This document shows, in pieces, positions 47,901 through 57,219 of a stretch of DNA of 64,000 nt. Below the pieces are notes generated by a model. That model searched no databases, was not told where the DNA came from, and saw only the letters and a list, made by a program, of their open reading frames with translations. A program made the position numbers and the translations under genes. Within the stretch, counting starts at the first letter, position 1. Each line of letters opens with the position of its first letter. This DNA comes from Stereocaulon alpinum (taxonomy: Eukaryota; Ascomycota; Lecanoromycetes; Lecanorales; Stereocaulaceae). The stretch is taken from the NCBI GenBank assembly GCA_018257865.1, contig JAEUBA010000044.1, positions 1 through 64,000 on the forward strand. Reading direction: 5' to 3'.

Positions 47901-50900
47901 AGTCTTCCGAAAAGTTATGCGTACAATAGCATGGCCATTGCAGACACCTGGGACAGAGGTGCCTGGGTTGTGTGGTTCTGTCACTGCCCAAGTGGCTTTC
48001 TACAAACTCTACCGGCGTTTCTCCAGGTATTGCGAAAAACTCCAAGTGGCCCAACTTGGGAGATTTGGCAGGGCTTGGCGAACGCATGGTTATAGAAGCT
48101 TTACGCTTGGAGCTGTTTAGACAAACTGGGGCTGTCGCTATGGTTTCCTTCTTCTGCTCCCTTCCGATAGGATGTGTACGGACTTCGGCCATGAGATAAT
48201 CCGCTGACAATCCCATGGCATGCCCAAGCTCTCGAGCTTTCTTGGTTGACATAGTGAGGCCGTAAAGATCATCAGTCAGTCCATCTTCTGGTGAAGGAGC
48301 CCGCTCTCTCATAGGCACACTCCCATCCCAGGATGTCTTTACGAAGATCTTCGGATCACGAATCGCAGCTTGTGCGGTGGGATCTGGGATAGGGGTACCT
48401 AACCGCTCGTAATGTTTCTCAGGGCCGACCGCAGCAGAGAGATTGGGACCTAGTCTAGGAGCACTTGCGGGTAAATCCTTAGTTCTGGAATCCTTACCAG
48501 GTTGACTGGCTTTTGGCAGTACGGTTGGAGCCTTTCCCCATGGAATTGGGGACTGTTGGTTCATGGAGGTCGAATGTGGAGATTGTGAGGCTTTTCCCTT
48601 AACGGATTCTTCATTGCCAATGTCTTGAGATTTTAATTGAGCACCGGTTGAGCCAAGGTCTTGGCTCTCCAACTTATCAGGGCTATTTTCATGGAACGAA
48701 CCCTCGTTGACCACATCTGGCTGTTGATGCAGGCTCTCAGCCTTATGGCTCGGACCATTGCTGAATGCTACCATCCAGATTAGATCCGCAACTTCTCTTG
48801 GAGTCATGCCAGAAGCTTGCATTGTGTCTGTAATGAACTCAGGGTCGAAATGGAAACCCTGAATAGAATCTTGTATTTTGTCACAAGCCTCTCTGAATGG
48901 AATTTCTTCGGAGCGATAGAGCTTGATGAGGAGCTCTATGGTGTCTATGGTATCCTTCGCATCTGCGTCGTCGAAGCCAAATGTTTGAACGCTCTCGACT
49001 GCTCTACTCTTGCCGGTGCTGGAAGGCTCGGGCATTGCCGGGTCGTGTTTTGGCCCAGCACATGTTCTTCCTTCAGGAGGCCTGGCTTTCGCAACGTTTT
49101 GTTTCCGACTTGGATCTCCTTCGTCGTCGCCTTCCTCGCTCTCCATGTTATACCTCTCTATCTCATACTCTTCGTCCTCCGGATTCTCGCAAGCCTCTTC
49201 CCATATAGCCAAAGCCGCCTCAGTTGGATTCATAGCGGTGTCGTCGATTTTTGCTTCAATGTCTTCGGAGTACGATGTAACGGGAGACAGGGCTTCTTGT
49301 ATCATCCGGATAGCGGCATAGATTTTGAGCGTCCTGGAGCGATACGAGTCAATAATTTGGGCAACTTCTTTGCAAGTTGGGCTCGGATCGTCATTGTTGA
49401 GCATATGATGCCCATATAGATCACCACCACCACTCCTAGGGGCGTTGAAAGAATCACCCTTTTGTGGACCACGGGAAACGAGCCGACCGCTTCTTGGTAT
49501 CTGATGGAATGGTACGCGAAGTTCCCGGAGAGCATCGACCAAGACTTCGTTGTCCACGCCATGCAAATCGAGTGCACTACGGTAACGCGAAGGGGCTTCT
49601 TGAAGGTCGATCTGCCCTCCCTGGATCTTCCTATATAACGCATATATGCGCTGATACGTTTCATCCTTACGTGTTGTGTCGTCAACCTCAATCGTATCTA
49701 AAAGTCCTCTCTCAGCGACATGTTCTTCGCTAGGACTAGCAGCTCCACTGGGTGAGGACTTCAGCGTTGCATGCGGGTGTCCCATTGAACGATCGGGACC
49801 GATCTCACCTTTGAGCTTTTTCGGCGTATCATCAAGATCGTGAGAACGCTTGGTATTCGAGGTTGGCGCATGTCCGAGTTCGAAACCATCATGTAAGCCC
49901 ATGCTCCGCAAAGTGGACTGGAACGTGACTTCAGACATATGAGGCCGCCTCATGGCGAATTTGAAAGCTAAAGGAAGCTGTGCGGGCTTGATCCAGGTTC
50001 CCTCATTGATGGCGTGGATTACCCATCTCTTGAATGGCTTTATCAATGATTTGTAGAAGTCGTCAATGAGATATTGGTAGACTTTGTCCGCCCATGCATC
50101 ATCTATGGGTCTATCATGAGAATTCTTGTACGATGTATGCGTCGCCTCGGTATGCCACCGGTCCGTGGGTCTGGGTCCGAGTTTGTTCCTAGCTCGAGCT
50201 TCTTCCAGTATTTCGCGCTCCTGTCTATCTTCCTCTGATCCTTCTAGCCATCCCATCTCCACACCCACATCTATAATAGTCCTCTTCTGTTTCCAATCTC
50301 CACGCTTTTGCTCTCTGCATTGCCTTTGTATGATCTTCGCGTGCTCCTCTATTTGCGGCTTGTGTAAGTTCGCCTCCAGCAGCTTCTTGTCATTGTCCAG
50401 CTTCTCATCGCTTTGCAACTTCCTAGTGCTCTTTAAGTTCTCATTGTGCTCCGTATCCTGATCGCTGTCCGAACTCTGAACACTATCGTCGTCTTGTTGC
50501 ACCCCCACAATCACGTGCTCGTCACTATCCGCCATCTTGGCTGCCTTCCAGAACAGGAACCAGGACCTTGCGGGGAGTGGACTTCCAAGACCTCAGAGCA
50601 CGAGCCGAAGGACCAGACGGGCAATGTAGCAAAATTCTTCCAGTAGTAGACCTGATAGTAGTACAAGACAATGCTAGGAAAACGTAGTACACATACGCGT
50701 CTATTGCTTGCTCAACATTCCATCCGTGAGCTTTGAGAGTCTGGGTATTGCACGGGTAGTTAGCCGTTCGTTCTTGCCAAAGCATGAGAGGGAGCGTGTA
50801 ATCGTAGATACGGCAAGTAGCTACAAGCTAGCGTAGCTCCATACTAGTAAAGTGCCATCATGCAAGAAATTTGGGTGATCGGGATTTACCTTTGCGGCAA

Positions 50901-50976
50901 CACTATCTTTCGTCGAAGTGAAGCCCACGAATTGGGCTATCGCCCCCTTCTGCTGGGGCGTGTACGAGGAGGGCAT
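44919..50976 (-). CDS. dcn1: DCN1, NEDD8 E3 ligase for cullins, with a 4,984-nt intron
   Basis: Exons 50976-50890, 50740-50697, 45712-45636, 45585-45411, 45348-44919; 270 residues, the normal DCN1 length. Exons 1-2 encode the UBA-like domain (YTPQQKGAIAQFVGFTSTK, then TLKAHGWNVEQAIDA). Exons 3-5 give the PONY domain: VSKLFDKYRENPREEPDKIG, GSMKYLQDLGIKLDEVVVLA, PTMGEFTRDGFVDGW, and MPEFFKRVYKTTFLLARQPG through WWSEDRAWPGVLDEF. Every junction keeps frame: GC|G joins IDA to FFSSP, with donor gtatgt (50696) and acceptor cttag (45713) preceded by a gctaat branch site. Known role: binds Ubc12 and cullin to drive NEDD8 transfer, in concert with Rbx1. Intron 2 is about a hundred times the usual length here, because it encloses a 1638-codon frame on the same strand (separate entry). 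Confidence 0.9.
45619..50535 (-). CDS. Large protein with RBR-type RING1-like finger, nested in the DCN1 intron
   Basis: An uninterrupted 1638-codon frame from ATG 50535 to a stop at 45619; its last ~30 codons overlap DCN1 exon 3 in the same frame and run into the next intron. Such length cannot be chance. No family recognised overall. A cysteine cluster at residues 1324-1369 (CIAC, then SCKHSMCRPC, C1357, FPPSHC) matches the first RING of fungal RBR ubiquitin ligases (C-x2-C..C-x-H-x2-C-x2-C..FPPxC), but no IBR or second RING follows. Three related ~75-residue units lie at about 928-1003, 1037-1110 and 1133-1205. The N-terminal third has charged helices and acidic patches; much of the rest is Ser/Pro-rich. 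If the message uses the DCN1 splice at 45636, the product would be a 1834-residue fusion ending in the PONY domain. Own promoter, if any, lies in 50536-50696 or further upstream. Confidence 0.7.
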   Translation of the reverse strand: MADSDEHVIVGVQQDDDSVQSSDSDQDTEHNENLKSTRKLQSDEKLDNDKKLLEANLHKPQIEEHAKIIQRQCREQKRGDWKQKRTIIDVGVEMGWLEGSEEDRQEREILEEARARNKLGPRPTDRWHTEATHTSYKNSHDRPIDDAWADKVYQYLIDDFYKSLIKPFKRWVIHAINEGTWIKPAQLPLAFKFAMRRPHMSEVTFQSTLRSMGLHDGFELGHAPTSNTKRSHDLDDTPKKLKGEIGPDRSMGHPHATLKSSPSGAASPSEEHVAERGLLDTIEVDDTTRKDETYQRIYALYRKIQGGQIDLQEAPSRYRSALDLHGVDNEVLVDALRELRVPFHQIPRSGRLVSRGPQKGDSFNAPRSGGGDLYGHHMLNNDDPSPTCKEVAQIIDSYRSRTLKIYAAIRMIQEALSPVTSYSEDIEAKIDDTAMNPTEAALAIWEEACENPEDEEYEIERYNMESEEGDDEGDPSRKQNVAKARPPEGRTCAGPKHDPAMPEPSSTGKSRAVESVQTFGFDDADAKDTIDTIELLIKLYRSEEIPFREACDKIQDSIQGFHFDPEFITDTMQASGMTPREVADLIWMVAFSNGPSHKAESLHQQPDVVNEGSFHENSPDKLESQDLGSTGAQLKSQDIGNEESVKGKASQSPHSTSMNQQSPIPWGKAPTVLPKASQPGKDSRTKDLPASAPRLGPNLSAAVGPEKHYERLGTPIPDPTAQAAIRDPKIFVKTSWDGSVPMRERAPSPEDGLTDDLYGLTMSTKKARELGHAMGLSADYLMAEVRTHPIGREQKKETIATAPVCLNSSKRKASITMRSPSPAKSPKLGHLEFFAIPGETPVEFVESHLGSDRTTQPRHLCPRCLQWPCYCTHNFSEDWCPKCEQAPCGRMLNVQSPEPDQTGQQDVSPSPEPAKRGLGGRTRLFKTPNMVVAYLSSLTRDENVYDKIIGLEKLPLTMSTIHSVHIILKDIERAVSLGKIKGPRGAKDKEVITVLRRVRGSFKSLQEPSESHARTQAAARILANPVSAGETPLMHSQHPGSVVAHLRCFTDNATIFTQLRQWGRSPVTDAVYQTVRTMYNHIEDGIESKHVEVQGFDDIVAMSIMQRITNGYEGKENSSANSFVETSIPPKGADPNPLLTYLSRVMDSGDPLSILEDIAQSPMSDSTIRNLILITDHIEKGIESGELDKSPAKGAKDARAQAIIERLQNAATPLQARTNSSSALKTPKKDTLGPSSAYLKSDYDQSPQLSSQPACPTTQPGSICSPYEDRDHSRKARSAILSAVATTDKNIESEEQPPRGSPEMSKINEAIRPSSDPKKSHADCIACSKNLHSDDLVSLSCKHSMCRPCIETLTRECLENAEHFPPSHCNTAIALRVMVRNLPSELFARFRKRQFDIDFAENLSPGRRPYKAFPGIPQLVIRPESAAGVPTSFQSLPTPAHSRSGSQQVAQAKQTSRTSNNRKCDADRDTMGSPLARQGNSSLRMQSRVEASNTPPASPKPEPSKLPLPSTPEPKLTESPKSMDAVAQSPAPGLRKSRDRSPPQPGRYKASKEGSNLTAEDALEHYKDLALRRQVPFTSILSEQRAIRAQTDRKNQEIKANLTWESLRFFSSPNVSSTVTSSAAVSKLFDKYRGMVVL

Positions 50977-51367
50977 CTTGAAGCGATCCAGATTGTAAAG
51001 CTGTTGGGGAATTGAGTGCCAGAAAAAGACTTTGAGAAGATGTATTCAGAGCTGCTGCACAGATCAGGCTGAAAATGATGAGTGAAGTTGAGGTGAGGCC
51101 GAGAAGCGGGATGACGATGGAGTTCACGCTAGTGGCCGTAGGCTGACCCTTAAGATACTTAGGTACCTTGAGGTACCTAGGTATGGCTAGGTATTGAAAA
51201 TATTGTAGTATTGACAACTACTCAAATTCTAGGTCATCAATTTATGAGATGTGGTCACAAAGGTCCGTACTTAGACACTATGCTCTGAGTATATGTACAC
51301 TTCCATATCGTACCATCGCTGTACGCCGGGGCTCCAAAACAGCACCCGAGGCTAAATCAGGCTACTT
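50977..51367. promoter_or_regulatory. DCN1 promoter region with AGGTACCT palindromes
   Basis: 391 bp between the MVP1 stop and the DCN1 start (tandem, minus strand). Carries two AGGTACCT palindromes (51161-51168, 51171-51178), the second overlapping TACCTAGGTA (51174-51183). Similar words occur near 10223-10260. Confidence 0.45.
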
Positions 51368-53755
51368 TTACTCTCCCAGAGGCATGTTCTCAACTTCTTC
51401 GCTCAATGCCCTCCAGTTATCTGCTTGAAGTTCTGCATACTTGACACGCTCCTGACTCCAGTCCTGATGTAATCTGCTGACATGATACTGCGACTGCTGG
51501 AAATAAAGTAATTCATCTCGTATACACTCCTTGATGAAGACTCCACGAGCATGCTGGTCGACGATTGATTGTTTGTCCTGTTCATTGTCAGTGTATGTCT
51601 AGTAGTTTCACAAAATATACATACAGCTCTGACAGCTTGCTCAAGCTTCTCTTGCTCCCCAGGCTTGGCCGCAGTACCCTCAGGTCTCCCCATCAGACCA
51701 GCAAGCTTGTTCTCATTGCTCTCAATTCTCCGTTCCAAGTAGGGAATATTGTCTTTGGCGTAGCGATCTCGACGGTCGAACATCTCCCGGACGCTTACTA
51801 GAGTATCCCGTTGCTTCTTGAGGTCCTCCAGAACGCCCTCATCCCAGGCACGTGCTTCGTCTTCTAAGAGACTCTGGCTTGTTGTAAGGTGCTTCGCAGT
51901 GGAGCTGATACCCTCATTCAGTAAAGGAACGTCGTTCGTATCGGTGGCGTAGGTGTTCGGTGAGCTTTCGGTCAGTGCCAGTAGCGCCTGCGAGAAGCGA
52001 AGATAGTCTGCTGCGACTCCCTGATTTCTCTTCGATAGCCGTTCCATGAGATTGCAGAGGCTGATATATGATTCTGAGGCTTGCCGAACACCAGACCGAA
52101 CTGTATCGAAGGTGTCAGACAGGTTCGTGGGTAGCGAGTCCTCAAGGCCTGGTGGAAGACTTTTGCCCGCAAATTCCTCTTGGACAGATATTGTTGCCTG
52201 CTTCCGCCATACTGCAAGTTCCTGATGCTGTACATGAGCTTTGTTTGTAAAGATTGTGGCAATTACGAACTCACAGTGGGCACAGTAAGGAACATGACCA
52301 CGAGCTGCTCTTGGCTCAAGACAGGGTGTCTGACGAGTGCATTAAGGAACCGTACAAGACCTCGTCTTCGCTTTTCGATGAATGTCGTATCGGCTGAGAG
52401 GTGCCTTCCATTGACTATATGATGTCAGCATTGGCGTAACCAGTTGAGACGTGACATCAAGCTCACCTGCGACACGTTTCGGAGGTAACAGTGGCAATTG
52501 CCTGAACGGGTATCTCTTATGCAAACAATCCAGCAACCATACAAAATCGCTATACCTTCGTATTACAGTACTTGCTCGCCTTGCACTTTTGACCTCGTAG
52601 TTGTGATGTTGGAACATGAACATGCCTTCCTTCTCCGGCAAAAGGGTAACAGTGACTGTCTCCTCGACACCTCGATTAATGGTCCGTCCTCCGCCCAATG
52701 ACCTTCCAAGACTACCACCAGCATTGTTACCCTGCCCATCCCCACTGGATCCGAAGCTACCACCACTAAGCCCTGATTGCCCTGTGCCTGGAAATCCACT
52801 GCTAGGCGGTGCTTCGGACCCCCAGCCTAGTCCTCCTACATTGTCTTCCGTCGCCATTGGAGTTGACGCAGGTTCTTCGGATCGCGTCGTGAAAGCACTC
52901 GTGGTTCTGGAAGGCTCACTAAGCCCATTTCTTAGTGGTTTTGCTGCGGTAATGTTTGATGAAGGTGTAGCCTCGTTGTTTACGATATGTGTATGGCCTT
53001 TGTGTAGGGCTGGACTTGCCCATGGATCGTCGTCTAGATTCTCTAACGAGTCTTTTGTTAGGCGGCGTGACTTAGAAGGAGAGCTTGTAGGAGTTATTTG
53101 ATTCGTTGGCGGGGCTGACTGTTGCCGCTTAGCTGACGTATCTTCTAGGTTCTCGGAAATCTTTGCAGTTCGGGCTTGCTCAAGATAAGGTAACAATGGC
53201 TCTGGAAGATCTGCAACCTGGAGCCTTAGCACTGAGGGTGAACTTGCATTGCAAGGATAGCTCACTTTTGCGCCTCTCGTCTACTGAGTCCAGTGAAGCT
53301 TCTTCCCTCTCCTGAGACAAGCCTATCAGGGCGAGCAGGACGTTGAACTCGCTGCGACCCAACGCATGTGCCTGTTCTCCAGTGACCAGCTTAATTATCT
53401 TGTCTTGACTCGATGCATCCACCGAGCTGCCCTCAAAAAGCTTCTTGACACCAGCAATACCTATTTTCCCTCCGTCTACCTTGTAGCCACTGGCCCCAAT
53501 TATGTCAAATGCATCTATGTAACTCTCTGGGACGTCAGAGGCTGGCAGTAGCGTTTTGACCAACTCACTCTTGCTAGCTCTCTTTGGCGTAGGCATGCCC
53601 CATGGCGAGTCCCCGTTAGCTCCTTGATCGTCGAAGAGCGAATTGCCAGACTTTGTAGAGGGTCGTTGCTCGTCATCAAACAGAGAGGACTTCTGATCAC
53701 GCGTTGGGGCTGTAGATAAGCTCGAGTCGTCTGGAGAGCTTCCAAAGAGTGACAT
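51368..53755 (-). CDS. mvp1: Sorting nexin Mvp1 (SNX8 family)
   Basis: Exons 53755-53266, 53210-52467, 52414-52275, 52221-51625, 51577-51368; 726 residues. Starts MSLFGSSPDDSSLS. An EH-like N-terminal segment (PESYIDAFDIIGASGYKVDG, FNVLLALIGLSQE) is followed by a Ser/Gly-rich linker. The PX domain (about 335-455) shows VTVTLLPEKEGMFMFQHHNY, RRYSDFVWLLDCLHKRYPFR (the phosphoinositide-binding RRYSDF) and LPLLPPKRV. The C-terminal 240 residues form a BAR-like helical region (PTELAVWRKQATISVQEEF, YAKDNIPYLERRIESNENKL). Known role: retrieves Vps10 and other cargo from endosomes to the Golgi with retromer or alone, binding PI3P. All four introns are short and frame-preserving. Divergent from the ribosomal protein gene with 247 bp between starts. 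Confidence 0.93.
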
Positions 53756-54002
53756 CGTGGATGTGGACTTCAGGTACTTAATAATGAAGTATTGAAATCG
53801 CACTACAAGGCATGAGCTTCAGGGAACTCATTATAGCATACGAACAAGTTGCCAAGTGGTTTGAAGTAGTGGTTGTAGAGGGCGACGCGGTTGATGACGG
53901 AGAGACACTTTGACGGCAGCTGCAGATCCTGTGAGGAAACTACGGCCGAGCGTCAACGGCCGACTCAACTCCTGTCAGTACGACCACTACAAACGCCTAA
54001 CC
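53756..54002. promoter_or_regulatory. Shared divergent promoter, MVP1 / uL15m
   Basis: Only 247 bp separate the two start codons, so the promoters must overlap. No factor site recognised. Confidence 0.5.
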
Positions 54003-54936
54003 ATGCCTCCACGGCCACATAGCCTACTGCGGTTTTCGCATTCGATTGTTCGTCCAACTATAGACGTCTCGCTATTCCTCGCACCATTTTATAATACACC
54101 ACAACAACGCTCAGCATCTATTCTCGCAAGCCTCTCCAAGAATCCTGGCTCGTTCCGCACTGCGAAGAGGGTTGGTCGCGGTCCCTCATCAGGCAAGGGC
54201 AAAACATCAGGCCGAGGTCATAAAGGCCAGAAGCAGCATGGCAAAGTACCACTCGGCTTCAATGGAGGGCAAACAACAGACGAGGTCGTCGCTGGGAAGA
54301 GGGGGGACCATTTTTGGGCAGCGTACGAGACCTCTGCCTCTAAGTGCTGCATAGGCTAATTGCTCACGCTCTAGCTTCACGGTGGATATGAAGCCCCTTA
54401 ATCTCTGCAAACTCCAAGACTGGGTCGATCAAGGTCGCCTCGACCCCTCGAAGCCCATCACTATCAAAGAGCTTTGCGATTCTCGCTGTGTCAGCAATGT
54501 CAAAGACGGCGTAAAGCTTCTCGCAAAAGGCTCAGAACAACTTAGCGCTCCTTTGAATATCATAATATCGAGAGCTTCGGCCAAGGCAATAGCTACTGTC
54601 GAGGCCGCTGGAGGCTCGGTAACGACGAGGTACTATACAGCGTTTGCCGTCAGGAAGATTGTGCGGGGCAAAATGGATCCAATCAATTCACTACAGTCAC
54701 AAATAGAAGCAGGTGCAGAGACACTAAAGAGACCTTTCTACAATCGATTGCCGGACCCTACGAGCAGAAAGGACATCGAATACTACAGGGATCCGGCGCA
54801 CAGGGGTTACCTAAGCCATCTGGTACCAGAGGGACATGGCCCTAGTTTATTCTACAAGACGCCTGGGACGGGGAAGATGGCCACACGTAAAACTTCAAAG
54901 TTGAAGGCTGCAGCTGGGGATAACCGGATATGGTGA
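54003..54936 (+). CDS. mrpl10: Mitochondrial large-subunit ribosomal protein uL15m
   Basis: Exons 54003-54322 and 54375-54936 (intron 52 nt); 293 residues. The N-terminus is a basic, Ser-rich presequence (HSLLRFSHSIVRP). The L15 signature follows: RVGRGPSSGKGKTSGRGHKG, QKQHGKVPLGFNGGQT, then after the splice TVDMKPLNLCKLQDWVDQGR and a C-terminal block VKLLAKGSEQLSAPLNIIIS with EAAGGSVTTRYY. Structural component of the mitoribosome near the peptidyl-transferase region. Start chosen at MPPRPHS; the frame is open 31 codons upstream but without an ATG. The join gives WAAFTVDM; the exact acceptor is well supported by frame but the last exon-1 residues (GDHFWAA) are less conserved-looking. Confidence 0.92.
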
Positions 54937-55088
54937 GAGGGATAATATTATTTGAGCATGAGGCGAGTGGACCTTGTATATACCCAAGCATACAACTATT
55001 GCTCATGATGTAGCTTTCGTGTGATGGAAATCATTTGAATAGCTAAAAAGGCCTGGTAGCATGCTCACGTGCGGTAGAATATTCCACA
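54937..55088. other. Short convergent spacer
   Basis: 152 bp between convergent stop codons. Nothing recognised. Confidence 0.6.
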
Positions 55089-56095
55089 CTATGAGATACC
55101 TACAGGCTCGGACATTGACGGCTTACTATTCCTGAACGGCAAAGCAGACACCGAAGAATTCTCTATCGCCGTGGTTACTGCCGCTACGCTATCGAAAGAC
55201 GTACCATTCGTTTCATTGATACCGGCTGTCGACAGCAATAGCTGCGGAGAATACGTTGGATCATACTCGTACTTGACCAATTTCTTCTCAAACTCGGCAC
55301 CACCAGCCCACATGAACAATACCAGGACTGGGTCCCACGATGTAGCTGAATTAAGTCTTGTCAATATTGAGGACTTCAATATGAAAGCTAAGAATAAGAA
55401 AAGCTTACCCGCTTTTATAGAAATTTCGCCGCCCCTACTCCGCGGACCCAGGCATTGCTCCATAAGATGCGTTCCAGAGGAGTTGATACTGCCCCAGTCT
55501 GAGCCATTTCGACGTCAGTATTTTCATTCAAGCATGATTCTCGAGTCAAGCAATTGTTCTCATAACGCGGAAAAAGTTTCCGAGTCTCGTACCAAGTCTC
55601 GTATCATATCTCATTGCTGAAAACCCCGTTGGGACAAATACTTGATCATTCAGAGAGATCACGTACCGCTGATGACTAGTGGGAACGAAAGGTGAGTTTC
55701 TGGATTCGTATATGTCATGAGTGCAAAGTTGCATGTATCTGTTCAACCCACATCAGCAGAGCTGCTCCATGTTCCAATAGCCACCAACATCAGGGTGAGC
55801 TCCAGGATGACGTACTCATCGAAAAGTACTTCGGCAATTGGACTATTGGAGGGTCAAATGCATTCTGCACCCCAGGCCACGATTCGTCCGCCTCGACACG
55901 CAATTGCTCGTCATCGAAGAAACGTGTAGTCATGTATTGTTGAGATGTGAATTTTTCGAAGAGGGGTTTGCAATCGCTGGGGGTGGGGTTTCCATAGGTG
56001 GCTGTGTTGCATATGGGTACTTCCAGGGTGATGATGTAATGGGAGAAAAAGAGAAGGGACAGTAACACGTATAGTGGTGTTCGCATTGTTCCCAT
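55089..56095 (-). CDS. Secreted protein, paralog A of a divergent pair
   Basis: Exons 56095-55816, 55738-55667, 55498-55409, 55345-55089; 232 residues. A signal peptide is clear (PLYVLLSLLFFSHYIITLEV). The mature part has CNTATYGNPTPSDCKPLFEK, then RFFDDEQLRVEADESWPGVQ, PPIVQLPKY, MNTCNFALMTYTNP, DWGSINSSGTHLMEQCLGPR and DPVLVLFMWAGGAEFEKKL. The same ordered motifs occur in the divergent neighbour at 56418. Intron phases are all 1; the first falls after codon 93 in both genes. The 168-nt second intron is longer than usual, and was chosen because it restores the motif DWGSIN seen as KWANIE in the paralog. Probable extracellular protein held by disulfides; function unknown. The 3' end after FEKKL is Ser/Thr-rich and less certain. 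Confidence 0.65.
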
Positions 56096-56417
56096 GGCTT
56101 TGGTGCATCTCAGCCAAGGTGAGGAAATCCTTGGAGATCGTTTTTTTGCTCGGTGTCTCAATGAAGATAGTTAGCAGAGGGCCCCACGATTTTCTGAACC
56201 CTTCTCACGCACCTTCTTACACGTTAGTGGCGATATGTTCAGACACGGGACATGGGTCTGATGCCGCCTGCGACTCACCAGATGTCTTGCGCATAAGATG
56301 AGCGTCTTGAACTCTCCCCACAGCCGAAGAGCTCCCACGCGACCTGACAACCATACAACATACGGCCAATCCCATGGGTTGTTGATGCTAACTACCACAA
56401 AGCCTACCCTTCTCAAG
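56096..56417. promoter_or_regulatory. Shared promoter of the secreted-paralog pair
   Basis: 322 bp between the two divergent ATGs. A symmetrical arrangement suggests co-regulation, but no palindrome or known site is evident. Confidence 0.45.
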
Positions 56418-57219
56418 ATGCAAGCCACGATCGCTTTCTTTTTTGCCTTCCAATTTTTTGTCCAGCTCGCCTCATCCCAAGTCTACAAGTGCCACGCTCG
56501 CGTGTACGGCAGACCTACATTACCAGACTGCGCAATCGCCATAAACGAGATGCCAGACGCTAGTTCTCGCGCCCCAACCCCTAGGCTGTCTGACCCACGA
56601 TTTTTTATCGAACCACAGTATCTGGTGCCACCATTCAAGCGGGTATGGACTGAGGACAATGTTAAGATAGAACAGCTGCCTAAATTCTGGAGACATAGTT
56701 AGTCGAATTATTCATACTAAGATCCTATCAATTGCAAACGGCTGACGCCAGAGTGATATGCTACACAGGATCCTGCCGTATCGCACTAATGTCCGTAGCC
56801 AACCATAGAGGCGTTGTCCCTGATCCTACACCTCGCTCTAAATGGGCGAATATCGAGTTTAATGCTGTTAGAGTCGCGGAGAACTGCATCGGCAGGAGGA
56901 TATCGCAAGGTGGCTTTGGCCTCATCTCAGGTAGGTTCGGCGCAGCTAAATCTTCTACGGTGTAGGCTTGGAGTGGTGGCTGATATATAATATAGATCCT
57001 AAAACAGTAGGATCTATCGCGTTGTACATTTATGCTGCTGGGTCGTCGTTTGACAATATACTCAATTTTCATATGATTTCAGGATTACCTATATTTCCGC
57101 CTGGACTTGATGAGGGAGTAGATGGTAGCCTTACCGGGTTTCCTGGCAATGGAAGCCTGGTGTATCCTCTCGTCGATATGACGAATCTTGTGCAGGATAG
57201 GCGCGGAGTAACAGCATAA
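56418..57219 (+). CDS. Secreted protein, paralog B of a divergent pair
   Basis: Exons 56418-56697, 56754-56930, 56996-57219; 226 residues. Signal peptide MQATIAFFFAFQFFVQLASS. Mature part: CHARVYGRPTLPDCAIA, FFIEPQYLVPPF, KIEQLPKFW, CYTGSCRIALMSVANHRG, KWANIEFNAVRVAENCIG, QGGFGLIS, then across the splice DPKTVGSIALYIYAAGSSFD. Each block has a counterpart in paralog A in the same order. The first exon is 280 nt in both genes, and the last intron sits at the same place in the alignment. The first acceptor (ccagag, ending 56753) is unusual because a cag two bases earlier would give a stop. An alternative without the second splice ends at 56965, losing the last block. Function unknown; secreted, possibly host- or competitor-facing. 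Confidence 0.65.

Noticed and set aside
48817..49419. 200-codon + frame opposite the nested protein
   Set aside because: Hydrophobic antisense shadow, no signal peptide or splice support.
55546..55738. Alternative end of secreted paralog A using the acceptor at 55617, stopping at 55546
   Set aside because: In frame with a good acceptor, but loses the DWGSIN..MEQCLG block that is present in paralog B; the longer intron to 55499 restores it.
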